From contig CAKPYH010000003.1 of assembly GCA_934202735.1 (NCBI GenBank), positions 62,001-126,000 on the forward strand: a stretch of 64,000 nt of DNA, given 5' to 3'. Positions 34,334 to 42,242 of this stretch are shown piece by piece. The DNA is from an uncultured Alphaproteobacteria bacterium (lineage in GTDB: Bacteria; Pseudomonadota; Alphaproteobacteria; CAAHEQ01; UBA3637). A program made the translations under genes and the position numbers. Positions within the stretch are counted from its first letter, which is position 1. Each line of letters starts with the position of its first letter. The notes under the pieces are model-generated. The model did not search any database and was not told the origin of the DNA. It saw only the letters and a program-made list of their open reading frames with translations.

Positions 34334-34855
34334 ATGAAAAAATTATTATCCCTGTTATCCGTTTGGGCCGTGGCCGGTCAAGCCTTGGCTAACCCTGCCT
34401 GTGCCGTCTGTACGGTGGCCATCGGAGCCTCTTTATCCATCGCCCGCAAAATGGGGGTGGACGATTGCGTGGTCGGCGTATGGGCCGGTGCTATGTTTGC
34501 CATTATGGGATATTGGATCATTCGTTTTTTTGACAAAAAAAATTGGCATTTTCCGTACCGGGATTATGTTTTGATGATCTTGTCCATCGCATCGGTCTGT
34601 TTTATTTACATGGGTGATTTGCAATATGATCCGACCGTCCATTGGGGCTTTTTGTACATTGATTCATTCTTGTTCACAACCATTTTGGGGGCTTTAACCT
34701 TTATTCTGGCCATGAAGTTCTATGAATGGATGAAGGCACATAACGGCGGTCATGCCCACTTTCCGTTTGAAAAAGTGGTTGTACCGGTATCGGCTGTGTT
34801 GCTGTTAAGTTTAGCCTATAACTACCTGTCCTGGTGTGATTGCCACAGCCTGTAA
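34334..34855 (+). CDS. Four-helix membrane protein with CxxC motif
   Basis: This 173-residue protein has a signal-like first segment ending ALA, then NPACAVCTVAIGASLSIARK. The Cys-x2-Cys followed by a Gly/Ala helix and the GVDDCVVGVWAGA run resembles a widespread uncharacterised membrane family. Three more hydrophobic helices follow, then a His-rich loop (HNGGHAHF) and a C-terminal CDCHSL. The Cys and His residues could bind metal or carry a disulfide, but this is inference. AAGGAG precedes the ATG. It is monocistronic between its promoter and a strong terminator. Confidence 0.65.
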   Translation: MKKLLSLLSVWAVAGQALANPACAVCTVAIGASLSIARKMGVDDCVVGVWAGAMFAIMGYWIIRFFDKKNWHFPYRDYVLMILSIASVCFIYMGDLQYDPTVHWGFLYIDSFLFTTILGALTFILAMKFYEWMKAHNGGHAHFPFEKVVVPVSAVLLLSLAYNYLSWCDCHSL

Positions 34856-34857
34856 GA

Positions 34858-34886
34858 AAGGGGCCGTTCGGCCCCTTATTTTTATT
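34858..34886 (+). terminator. Terminator between convergent genes
   Basis: AAGGGGCC with GGCCCCTT (8 bp, GTTC loop) is followed by ATTTTTATTTTT on the plus strand. The reverse direction has a shorter T-rich stretch and may also stop the long minus-strand envelope operon. Confidence 0.85.
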
Positions 34887-35634
34887 TTTGACGATAATAT
34901 TCGTTCTGCTCGGCGACTTGCTTTAACAACTGTCCCAAGTGCATATTCTGCGTATATGTTGCGAATGCATTGACATCTTTTGGGAAACATTTGCCACCGT
35001 ACCCTGTTTTACCGTCCGGACCGGGGACGTGGGTATGAGTCGGGCTGAGATACCCGCTTAACAAAAATCCTTGACGTACATGCTCATAATCGGCATTCAT
35101 GTTATGACACAGTTCATAAATACCGTTAAAATAGGTCACCGCCACTGCACCAAAAACGTTATGTGCATATTTGGTAATTTCGGCTTCTATATTGGTCATA
35201 TACAACCGCTTTTTAGACGCAAAAATCACATCTAAAATTTCGCGAGCCCCGGTAATAACGACATCTTGCAGGCAAAAATCATGATAGGCCGTCCGTTCGG
35301 TTAAAAATTCAGGCATAAACAAAACCGGTCTATCCAATTCATGCGTCAATGCATCACATGTCCCCGGCAACATCGTTGTCCGAATAACCACCGGCCCCGC
35401 CGGCAATCCCCGAATAATAGATTTCAGCAGGGTCAAATCCTGCGTACCATCGGTTTCAGTCGGAATATGTATCCCGATAAAAAAGATAGAACAGCCCGTC
35501 AAATCATCATTCATACCCTTGGGCGGATCGGAGACCGCCACTTGACAGGCCGTATGTTCAGACAACCAACGACCGAAAGTGGATCCGATAACACCATAAC
35601 CGATAATACCTACTTTAATTTCTGATTGTTCCAT
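34882..35634 (-). CDS. Short nucleotide-sugar (UDP-glucose type) dehydrogenase-like protein
   Basis: This 250-residue protein has a Rossmann start VGIIGYGVIGSTFG, the central helix ITKYAHNVFGAVAVTYFN and the catalytic-loop motif GYGGKCFPKD with Cys216, all typical of UDP-glucose/GDP-mannose dehydrogenases. Those enzymes have about 430 residues; the C-terminal substrate-binding domain is absent. The stop is clean with normal spacing, so it looks like a compact family version and not decay. NAD-dependent oxidation of a nucleotide sugar is possible but unproven. It is the last gene of the long envelope operon. Confidence 0.7.
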   Translation of the reverse strand: MEQSEIKVGIIGYGVIGSTFGRWLSEHTACQVAVSDPPKGMNDDLTGCSIFFIGIHIPTETDGTQDLTLLKSIIRGLPAGPVVIRTTMLPGTCDALTHELDRPVLFMPEFLTERTAYHDFCLQDVVITGAREILDVIFASKKRLYMTNIEAEITKYAHNVFGAVAVTYFNGIYELCHNMNADYEHVRQGFLLSGYLSPTHTHVPGPDGKTGYGGKCFPKDVNAFATYTQNMHLGQLLKQVAEQNEYYRQK

Positions 35635-36063
35635 TTATTGTCCTTTCTGTTCAGAATCCATATTCATGCGTTCGGGCAGTTTGATTTCAATTTCCTGTCC
35701 GGGGCGAATCACGCCGCTTTCGGCCCGCCGCCCTTTATCACCGGCATACCGCATTTCCAAAATATGTTTGGCTTCTTTCATCATATCACTTAAATACGGG
35801 ACATTCCAACTGATCATCGCGGTGATAATCTTGAAGATTACGGCAATCACCAAAGTCGCCCCGATGGTCAACCCGACCCCGCGACCGATACCACCCAACA
35901 TGTTCATCAAAAACACACGTCCCGGCCGATTGAAATTATTGACATAATCCCCCAAACGCATCCGTTCAAACAAATAAGCCAACTTTTCAATTTGTGTTTG
36001 CCGTTCGGCCGGAGTCATATCGGCGAATGTTTTAATCGCCTTTTTTTTCTTACGAAAAGCCAT
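35635..36063 (-). CDS. DUF5665-like membrane protein
   Basis: This 142-residue protein has a basic N-terminus, the run LAYLFERMRLGDYVNNFNRP, then a Gly-rich hydrophobic segment LGGIGRGVGLTIGATLVIAV and a second short one. This matches the pattern of small DUF5665 membrane proteins known mainly from other phyla. The tail after the membrane part is polar. It lies between a lipoprotein gene and the dehydrogenase-like gene with almost no spacing, so it belongs to the envelope operon. Function unknown. Confidence 0.6.
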   Translation of the reverse strand: MAFRKKKKAIKTFADMTPAERQTQIEKLAYLFERMRLGDYVNNFNRPGRVFLMNMLGGIGRGVGLTIGATLVIAVIFKIITAMISWNVPYLSDMMKEAKHILEMRYAGDKGRRAESGVIRPGQEIEIKLPERMNMDSEQKGQ

Positions 36064-36074
36064 GAGGGAATCCT

Positions 36075-36485
36075 TTATTGATAAAATACCTGACGATTCT
36101 GGGTGGCCGGCTTCCGTTGGACATAATCACGGGCCTCCATGCATTCTTGATAGTCATCATACGACATAGACCAATCCCCGGCCACCGAATTGACATAAAC
36201 CGGTTGCGCCCCCGGCATCGGACGAAATTGTGCCCAAATTCCGTTTTCCGAATCGTTATCAAAACGTAATTTCAGTTCCGGCGGTGCCCCCCAACCCCAT
36301 GGCATCCCCGGCCATTCATAAGGCCAATAATCCGCTTGTCCCAAGCAATAATTATGATCCCGAACAAACCAAGCCGCGCCTGTATTCGGCCGTTCCCAAT
36401 AAAATACCTTTTGACCGTCCCCACCGCAGGCCGTCAGCCCCGACAAGCAAAACATCATTCCGATAGCAAGCAATAATTTTTTCAT
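36075..36485 (-). CDS. Small lipoprotein, unknown function
   Basis: The start MKKLLLAIGMMFCLSGLTAC was chosen because AAGGAG precedes it; the lipobox LTAC places the lipidated Cys at residue 20. The mature 116 residues are rich in Trp, Tyr and Pro (ERPNTGAAWFVRDHNYC, YWPYEWPGMPWGWGAPPE), with two further cysteines that may pair. No family is recognised. Its position ten bases after the GST gene in the outer-membrane operon suggests an outer-membrane lipoprotein. Confidence 0.65.
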   Translation of the reverse strand: MKKLLLAIGMMFCLSGLTACGGDGQKVFYWERPNTGAAWFVRDHNYCLGQADYWPYEWPGMPWGWGAPPELKLRFDNDSENGIWAQFRPMPGAQPVYVNSVAGDWSMSYDDYQECMEARDYVQRKPATQNRQVFYQ

Positions 36486-36495
36486 GGTGTGCTCC

Positions 36496-37179
36496 TTAAA
36501 AATCCAGATTAGCATATGTTTCTGATGGCATTATACCAGGTAATTTATCACAAAGTAAAGAATTAAATGAAGGACGCGACTTAATTTTTGAATACCATAA
36601 TCTCATTTCCGGATAATTTTCCCATGAAATTTCACCCAAATAATCCAAAACGGATATATGAGCCGCAACCGCTAAATCCGCAACGGATAAATTCCGACCC
36701 CCCAAGTAGGTCCGATGTGCCGCCAACCATTCCAAATACTTCAAATAACTTTTTAAGTTGTCTCGTGCCGCCCGTATCATCAAAGAGTTTGGCGGTAATC
36801 CCGATTGCATGGCTTTATACACCCGTTCACCGACCAACGGTTTCAAAACATCCATATAAAACGCCGAATCAATCCACCCCGTAATTCGGCGAATTTCGGC
36901 ACGGCCTTTGGGCGTTTCACCCATCAGGTTCACAATCGGTGCAATTTCATTTAAGTATTCACAGATCGCATTGTGTTGGGTTAACACATCTCCCTCCGGT
37001 TCTACCAACACCGGCAAATCACCAATCGGATTGAGTTTTAACAACCCTTCCCGTCGTTGCCACGGCACTTCATGGACCAAACCGTAAGGTATCCCTTTTT
37101 CAAACAAGACCAAACGAACCTTACGCGAGAAAGGACACAACGGAAAATGATACAATGTCCGGCGTTCAAAAGCGGTCAT
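36496..37179 (-). CDS. Glutathione S-transferase-like protein
   Basis: This 227-residue GST-fold protein has an N-terminal thioredoxin-like domain with LYHFPLCPFSRKVRLVLFEK, where the Cys-Pro-Phe-Ser is the possible active site, the cis-Pro in GDLPVLVEPEG, and the glutathione-binding EGDVLTQHNAICEYL. A helical C-terminal domain carries NLSVADLAVAAHISVLDYLG. It resembles stringent-starvation protein A or small GSTs. It overlaps lpxB by four bases (ATGA) and so is translated with the lipid A genes. Substrate unknown. Confidence 0.8.
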   Translation of the reverse strand: MTAFERRTLYHFPLCPFSRKVRLVLFEKGIPYGLVHEVPWQRREGLLKLNPIGDLPVLVEPEGDVLTQHNAICEYLNEIAPIVNLMGETPKGRAEIRRITGWIDSAFYMDVLKPLVGERVYKAMQSGLPPNSLMIRAARDNLKSYLKYLEWLAAHRTYLGGRNLSVADLAVAAHISVLDYLGEISWENYPEMRLWYSKIKSRPSFNSLLCDKLPGIMPSETYANLDF

Positions 37180-38393
37180 TTTGTACTCCTTTTGCGGACA
37201 GTCCGTTTCGGACGTTTACCGGCGGCAGAACGGGATAGAGACCGTTTAGGTTTCGCCCCCGTTAAAGTTTGAACCGCCGTTGCTAACTTATCAGAAGGTG
37301 ACTCCGGCAATCCCAGTCCCAGTTTTTCCAATCCCGGGCGCGTATCCTGATGCGGATGCGCCAACAATTCCCGCAAGTGTTCCACAATGTTATCCACCGT
37401 GCAGTTTTCCTGCAACAATTCAGGGATGACTTCTTTATCGGATAACAGGTTCAACAGGTTCACAAACCGTATTTTTAACAATCGGCGAGCAATCATACCG
37501 GTCAAGGGACTGACTTTATATGCAATCAGATGCGGTACACCGGCCATAGCCAATTCAATACTGACCGTTCCGGAGGCCGCCAACGCCACATCAGAAGCCG
37601 CAAATGCATCATATCGTTCCGTTTCCCCCATCACAATCGCGTGCGGAATCTGCCATCCGTTCAGGGCTTCTTGCACCCGCGGGGCTACTGTCTGAACGGT
37701 CGGAATCACAACGTACAGGTTCGGGACATACGCTTGCAACTCTTCCACCGCAGCCCGAAAGACAGGCAACAGATATTTGATCTCATTACGCCGGCTGCCC
37801 GGCAACAGGCATAGCACCGTTTGATCCGGACGTATTCCGTATTTACGCCGAAATGCCGCCCCGTTTCCACGATCCGCCCCACCTTCTACAACCGGATGAC
37901 CGATAAACGTCGTTGGCATACCGTACGGTTCAAAGTATCGGGCTTCATCGGGCAACAGGCAAAATAAATGATCCACGAATTGGCCAATCTGCTTGGCACG
38001 TCCTTTCTTCCACGCCCATACCTGAGGGGCCACACAATGCACATGCGGACGAGTATATCCCGCCGCCTTTAACCGTTTATGTACCCTGGCCGAAAAACTA
38101 TAACTGTCAATGGTCATCACTATGTCCGGTTGCACGGCCTGTATATCCGCCACAATCGCATCCAAGTGTTTCAAAATTTTCGGAATGCTGGGAACAACTT
38201 CAAAAAAACCCATGACCGCCAAATCCCGAATATCAAACAGGCTGGTCAATCCTTCGCGTTCCATGCTTTCACCGCCAACACCGTAAAAGGCCACCCGATG
38301 TCCCATTTGCGCTTTCAACGCACGCATCAGGCGCGCGCCCAATAAATCCCCCGATGACTCACCCGCAATCAAATAGACTTTCAACGGTTTCAT
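37176..38393 (-). CDS. lpxB: Lipid-A-disaccharide synthase
   Basis: This 405-residue GT19 enzyme joins UDP-2,3-diacylglucosamine to 2,3-diacylglucosamine-1-phosphate to form the lipid A disaccharide on the inner face of the inner membrane. LpxB landmarks are visible: the start AGESSGDLLGARLMRAL, VHCVAPQVWAWKKGRAKQI, FIGHPVVE, LPGSRRNEIKYLLPVF and ASGTVSIELAMAGVP. The last 40 residues are basic and longer than usual. The start overlaps the lpxI stop and the stop overlaps the GST start, each by four bases. Confidence 0.96.
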   Translation of the reverse strand: MKPLKVYLIAGESSGDLLGARLMRALKAQMGHRVAFYGVGGESMEREGLTSLFDIRDLAVMGFFEVVPSIPKILKHLDAIVADIQAVQPDIVMTIDSYSFSARVHKRLKAAGYTRPHVHCVAPQVWAWKKGRAKQIGQFVDHLFCLLPDEARYFEPYGMPTTFIGHPVVEGGADRGNGAAFRRKYGIRPDQTVLCLLPGSRRNEIKYLLPVFRAAVEELQAYVPNLYVVIPTVQTVAPRVQEALNGWQIPHAIVMGETERYDAFAASDVALAASGTVSIELAMAGVPHLIAYKVSPLTGMIARRLLKIRFVNLLNLLSDKEVIPELLQENCTVDNIVEHLRELLAHPHQDTRPGLEKLGLGLPESPSDKLATAVQTLTGAKPKRSLSRSAAGKRPKRTVRKRSTK

Positions 38394-39214
38394 GGTTTGA
38401 CCCCCATCACAAAAATCCCCAACTTGTTTGCCAACGAGATAACTTGATCCATACCGGCAATCAAGGCAGATCCGGCTTCCACCGCAACACCTTTGAACCC
38501 CGCGTCATACAGAGCCTGTATGGTGTCCGGACCAATAGTCGGTAAATCCACACGACGATCTTGTTGCGGTTTGGCCACTTTAATCAACACACCCCCGCCC
38601 CCTTTTCGTTTTAAGGTTGCCGAACGCCGAATCAAAGCCGCTGTTCCTTCAATACCCTCTAGGGCCAAGACCAATCCGTGTTGTACAATCACGGCCTGAC
38701 CGACATCAGCCTGCCCCAATGTTTTGGCCACATCAAACCCGCGTGCCATATCCCGTTTATCTTGTGCGTTGGGTTGCACCCGCCCGTATACACCGATCGG
38801 TGCCACTAATTCGGGAACCAACGTATCTGCGCCAACCACGTGGAAACCATACGATTCGGCTGCCTGTACGATAATTTCCAACAAATGGTTATCGCCCAAT
38901 AACTGAAACCCAACCCGTGCCAACAAGCATAATGCCCGGCCGTCCGGCCAAATTTCAATCAATGACGGCCGTCGCACACCGCCGATAAAGACAAGATCAC
39001 GCACCCCGGCCCGCTTTAACAAGCGAATGGCCCGTCCCACCGCACCGACACGCACCAATGCACCGCCGGCTTGCTTGACCCATACAGGATCCGCGTGTCC
39101 TTTCAGGCCCAACACAAACACGGATCGCCCCTGACTCCGGCAAGTCTCGGCAACGGCGCGAGGTAAAGCCCCGTTTCCGGCGATAATTCCCAATGTTTGT
39201 GTGTGTTTTTTCAT
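38390..39214 (-). CDS. lpxI: UDP-2,3-diacylglucosamine pyrophosphatase
   Basis: This 274-residue LpxI (DUF1009) hydrolyses UDP-2,3-diacylglucosamine to lipid X. It is the form used by alphaproteobacteria in place of LpxH. Conserved parts seen are LGIIAGNGALPRAVAE, GVRDLVFIGGVRRPSL, the catalytic-region GDNHLLEII and the C-terminal DLPTIGPDTIQALYDAGFKG with AVEAGSALI. Length is standard. It is placed between lpxA and lpxB as in other alphaproteobacteria. Confidence 0.94.
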   Translation of the reverse strand: MKKHTQTLGIIAGNGALPRAVAETCRSQGRSVFVLGLKGHADPVWVKQAGGALVRVGAVGRAIRLLKRAGVRDLVFIGGVRRPSLIEIWPDGRALCLLARVGFQLLGDNHLLEIIVQAAESYGFHVVGADTLVPELVAPIGVYGRVQPNAQDKRDMARGFDVAKTLGQADVGQAVIVQHGLVLALEGIEGTAALIRRSATLKRKGGGGVLIKVAKPQQDRRVDLPTIGPDTIQALYDAGFKGVAVEAGSALIAGMDQVISLANKLGIFVMGVKP

Positions 39215-39215
39215 A

Positions 39216-40016
39216 TCAATCCGGTTGTAAAATGTTATTTTTAGATGGGTTCTTTACGAAAGACACCACTTTTTGCACCAACGGGTTATTCCGATACGTT
39301 TCATTTTGTTCTACTTCGGCCAATCGTTCGGCAAACAAGCGGGTATCCCGTTTATTAAATAGGACTTTATAAGCCTGTTGCAAGGTGAAAATATCTTCCT
39401 TATCCACACCGGCCCGTTGCAACCCGATCAGGTTTAAGCCCGACAGGCCACTCCGACCGCCCCCTATGACCAATCCATAGGGAATCACATCGCGGGCAAT
39501 CCCGGCCATACCGCCAATCATCGCCCCTTCCCCGATATGTGTAAATTGCAAAACCGCCGCCAAGCCACCGATAATCGCTCGGTTTCCAACCTGAACATGA
39601 CCGGCCAGGGTAGCGTTATTGCTCATGACAATATCGTCACCTAAAATACAGTCATGGGCAATATGACTGGCCACCAAAAACAAGTTGCGGTTGCCGATTG
39701 TTGTGATTTTATGATCCACATCAGATCCGACATGCGCCGTTACATGCTCACGGAACGTGTTATCGTCCCCGATGTTCAATACAGCATCCGGTGCATTACT
39801 GCGTTTATGTTGCGCCAACAAGCCCAAAGCGGCAAACGGATAAACGGTATTACGTTCACCCATTGTCGTATAACCGTCCACGACCACATGCGACATCAAG
39901 CGTGTATCTCGGCCGATTTTCACATGCGGACCGATCACGCAAAAGGGACCGACAACAACGCCATCGGCCAACTCAGCCCGAGAATCTACGATTGCAGTTT
40001 GATGAATATCAATCAT
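39216..40016 (-). CDS. lpxA: UDP-N-acetylglucosamine acyltransferase
   Basis: This 266-residue left-handed beta-helix enzyme starts lipid A synthesis by adding a 3-hydroxyacyl chain from ACP to UDP-GlcNAc. Hexapeptide repeats fill residues 1-190. The catalytic segment ASHIAHDC carries His121 (E. coli His125), and the C-terminal helical region follows. The acyl length cannot be read with confidence. It starts 14 bases after fabZ and ends one base before lpxI. Confidence 0.96.
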   Translation of the reverse strand: MIDIHQTAIVDSRAELADGVVVGPFCVIGPHVKIGRDTRLMSHVVVDGYTTMGERNTVYPFAALGLLAQHKRSNAPDAVLNIGDDNTFREHVTAHVGSDVDHKITTIGNRNLFLVASHIAHDCILGDDIVMSNNATLAGHVQVGNRAIIGGLAAVLQFTHIGEGAMIGGMAGIARDVIPYGLVIGGGRSGLSGLNLIGLQRAGVDKEDIFTLQQAYKVLFNKRDTRLFAERLAEVEQNETYRNNPLVQKVVSFVKNPSKNNILQPD

Positions 40017-40030
40017 GGGGGAGACTCCTG

Positions 40031-40513
40031 TTATTGTTTTTTCAAAACCATCGCACTGAATACGGCTTGAGAGACCAACCGGCCATCCACATACGCTTCA
40101 CCGCGAAATTTGAATACATTACGCACCGTTTGTTCTTTTTTGACATGGAATTCCACAACATCGCCGGGGATAATCGGTTTGCGAAATTTAACTTCATCCA
40201 CGGTCATAAAAAACACACGACACCCGTCCCGTTCTTCGGGCGGAAAAGACAACATCGCCACCATCCCCGCCGTTTGCGCCATCGCTTCTACCTGCAACAC
40301 CCCGGGCATAATCGGATTACCGGGAAAATGGCCTTGAAAAAACGGCTCATTAACCGATACATTTTTAATCCCGATACCGGAAACACCGGGCACCACATTT
40401 TTCATCCGATCAACCAATAAAAACGGATACCGATGCGGCAACATCTGCATAATCTCCGCAATGCGGACTTCGGCAATGGTTGCGACGGGTTGTTCTGATT
40501 TTTCTTCTAACAT
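40031..40513 (-). CDS. fabZ: 3-hydroxyacyl-ACP dehydratase
   Basis: This 160-residue hot-dog-fold enzyme dehydrates beta-hydroxyacyl-ACP in fatty acid elongation. Catalytic His62 is in FFQGHFPGNPIMPG and Glu76 in VLQVEAMAQ; PHRYPFLLVDR precedes them. It competes with LpxA and LpxD for the same hydroxyacyl-ACP pool, so its place between their genes is a known arrangement that helps balance membrane lipid and lipid A. Length normal. Confidence 0.96.
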   Translation of the reverse strand: MLEEKSEQPVATIAEVRIAEIMQMLPHRYPFLLVDRMKNVVPGVSGIGIKNVSVNEPFFQGHFPGNPIMPGVLQVEAMAQTAGMVAMLSFPPEERDGCRVFFMTVDEVKFRKPIIPGDVVEFHVKKEQTVRNVFKFRGEAYVDGRLVSQAVFSAMVLKKQ

Positions 40514-40516
40514 TTA

Positions 40517-41599
40517 TTATCCTTTCTTAAACCGAGACAAAAAGGTCTGTGCCCAAACTTTCCATGAAAACCGCGGTTTACCTGTCGGTGTATGTGTCAA
40601 TTTTTTAACGGCCAACACCTGACGCATAAAATCCTTGTGCGGTACCGCCGGTGATCCCAACAAAATACTGCCCGGTTCTACCGCCGACATCACACCCGAC
40701 TGTGCCCCGATTTGCGCCCCCGTGCCCACCTGTAAATGACCGGCAAAGCCGGACTGCCCGCCCGCGACAACAAAATCACCGAACGTGCAACTGCCGGCGA
40801 TACCGACCTGTGATACCAAGACACAACAGCGACCCAACTTGACATTATGTGCCACTTGGACCAAGTTATCAATGCGTGTCCCGTCACCGATGACGGTATC
40901 CCCCATCGCCCCGCGATCCACACATGTGGACGATCCGATTTCTACATCATTACCGATGATCACACGCCCCAGTTGCGGCACCTTTTGCGGCCCTTTTTCC
41001 GGCGACATGGCAAAGCCAAACCCATCTTGACCCACATGACACCCCGGATAGATGTACACTTTATGACCGGCCACGCAATGGGAGACCGTTGCATTGGCCC
41101 CCACCGTACAGGCATCCCCCATTTGTACACCTTCTTCAATGACGGCGTTCGGATGGATATGACACCCGGCCCCTAATTTAACATGCGGCCCGATATACGC
41201 CCCGGCCTCTATCCGGCACCCCGGCCCCAATTCGGCCGTTTCGTCAACATAAGCCCGTTCTGAAACACCGGCCTGCACTTGACGCGGATAAAAAGCCGAT
41301 GCCACCAACCCATACGACCGATGAGCATCAACCGCTATCAAAGCGATACACCCTTCAGGTACATAGGATAAAAACTTTTCCGGCACAATAACGGCCCCCG
41401 CTTTGGTGGTCTTTAACACCTCTCGGGCTTTGGGGATAAAGGCCCATGAAACATCATCCGGACCGGCCGTTTCCAACCCGGCCACGTCCCGAAACACACG
41501 GGACGTATCGGCATGTTTCGGGGCCATCACTTCACCGACACGGACGATTTGATCTAAAGTTAAAGACTCTACCTTGTGGAAAAAGCGGGGGTCAGCCAT
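40517..41599 (-). CDS. lpxD: UDP-3-O-acylglucosamine N-acyltransferase
   Basis: This 360-residue enzyme adds the second hydroxyacyl chain in lipid A synthesis. It has the N-terminal LpxD domain (DVSWAFIPKAREVL), followed by hexapeptide repeats with the catalytic His in VQVAHNVKLG, and a C-terminal helix. The tail (FSWKVWAQTFLSRFKKG) is slightly longer and more basic than in most homologues. It lies between skp and fabZ. Confidence 0.95.
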   Translation of the reverse strand: MADPRFFHKVESLTLDQIVRVGEVMAPKHADTSRVFRDVAGLETAGPDDVSWAFIPKAREVLKTTKAGAVIVPEKFLSYVPEGCIALIAVDAHRSYGLVASAFYPRQVQAGVSERAYVDETAELGPGCRIEAGAYIGPHVKLGAGCHIHPNAVIEEGVQMGDACTVGANATVSHCVAGHKVYIYPGCHVGQDGFGFAMSPEKGPQKVPQLGRVIIGNDVEIGSSTCVDRGAMGDTVIGDGTRIDNLVQVAHNVKLGRCCVLVSQVGIAGSCTFGDFVVAGGQSGFAGHLQVGTGAQIGAQSGVMSAVEPGSILLGSPAVPHKDFMRQVLAVKKLTHTPTGKPRFSWKVWAQTFLSRFKKG

Positions 41600-41600
41600 C

Positions 41601-42239
41601 TTATTGTCCCCCTGCCGTCAGTTGGATTGTCGCAGGGTCCGGATAGGCCACCGGTTGAACTTTATCATTCAACGCTTTAATAAAAGCATCGGTCAAATCG
41701 GCTTTATCCCCCGAATAAACCGTCATTTCTTTATTCAATACCACACCGGCACCGGCTTTTTTTGCCACAGCATTCAAAGCCGCTTCTACATCCGATTGCA
41801 GCTGTTCCGCCACGATTTGAGAAGCCGCCGCGATTTGTTGTTGACGCGCGACACGCTTTTGTTCAAATTCAATGACCTTTTTTTGTAAAGCCAAGGCCTT
41901 TTTCTTGAACTCGGTTTCACTCAATTTCCCTTTCTTTTCGGCCAATTCTTTATCTTCTTTTTGCAAATTGCCCTTTTCCAGCCCCAGTTGCGCTTCTAAT
42001 TTTTCCAAATATCCGTTTTGCGCATCAAAGATGGATTTATACGCCACGGCTTCCTGACGCACACGGTTAAAGTCAATCACCATGGTTTTCGTACCGCAGC
42101 AAACCATGCGACACAGGCATACCGAAACCAATACCGCCGCCACAAAAGCACCGGCTAATACAGCCACTTTCTTTTTCCGGCCACATCCGCAACCGCACCC
42201 ACATGTTTCTTGTTTCACTTTTTCGTTTACCTTAATCAT
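41601..42239 (-). CDS. skp: OmpH/Skp-family periplasmic chaperone with odd Cys-Gly N-terminus
   Basis: Residues about 50-195 match OmpH/Skp: the strand MVIDFNRVRQEAVAYKSIF, long charged coiled-coil arms (KLEAQLGLEKGNLQKEDKELAEKKG) and the end ADLTDAFIKALND. Skp chaperones outer-membrane proteins to BamA, whose gene precedes it by three bases. The N-terminus is unusual: before the hydrophobic segment (about 25-43) lies CGCGCGCG (Cys13, 15, 17, 19) and after it four more cysteines (41, 43, 47, 48). The basic RKKK and lack of a clear cleavage site suggest a membrane anchor in place of a cleaved signal. Confidence 0.85.
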   Translation of the reverse strand: MIKVNEKVKQETCGCGCGCGRKKKVAVLAGAFVAAVLVSVCLCRMVCCGTKTMVIDFNRVRQEAVAYKSIFDAQNGYLEKLEAQLGLEKGNLQKEDKELAEKKGKLSETEFKKKALALQKKVIEFEQKRVARQQQIAAASQIVAEQLQSDVEAALNAVAKKAGAGVVLNKEMTVYSGDKADLTDAFIKALNDKVQPVAYPDPATIQLTAGGQ

Positions 42240-42242
42240 TTT

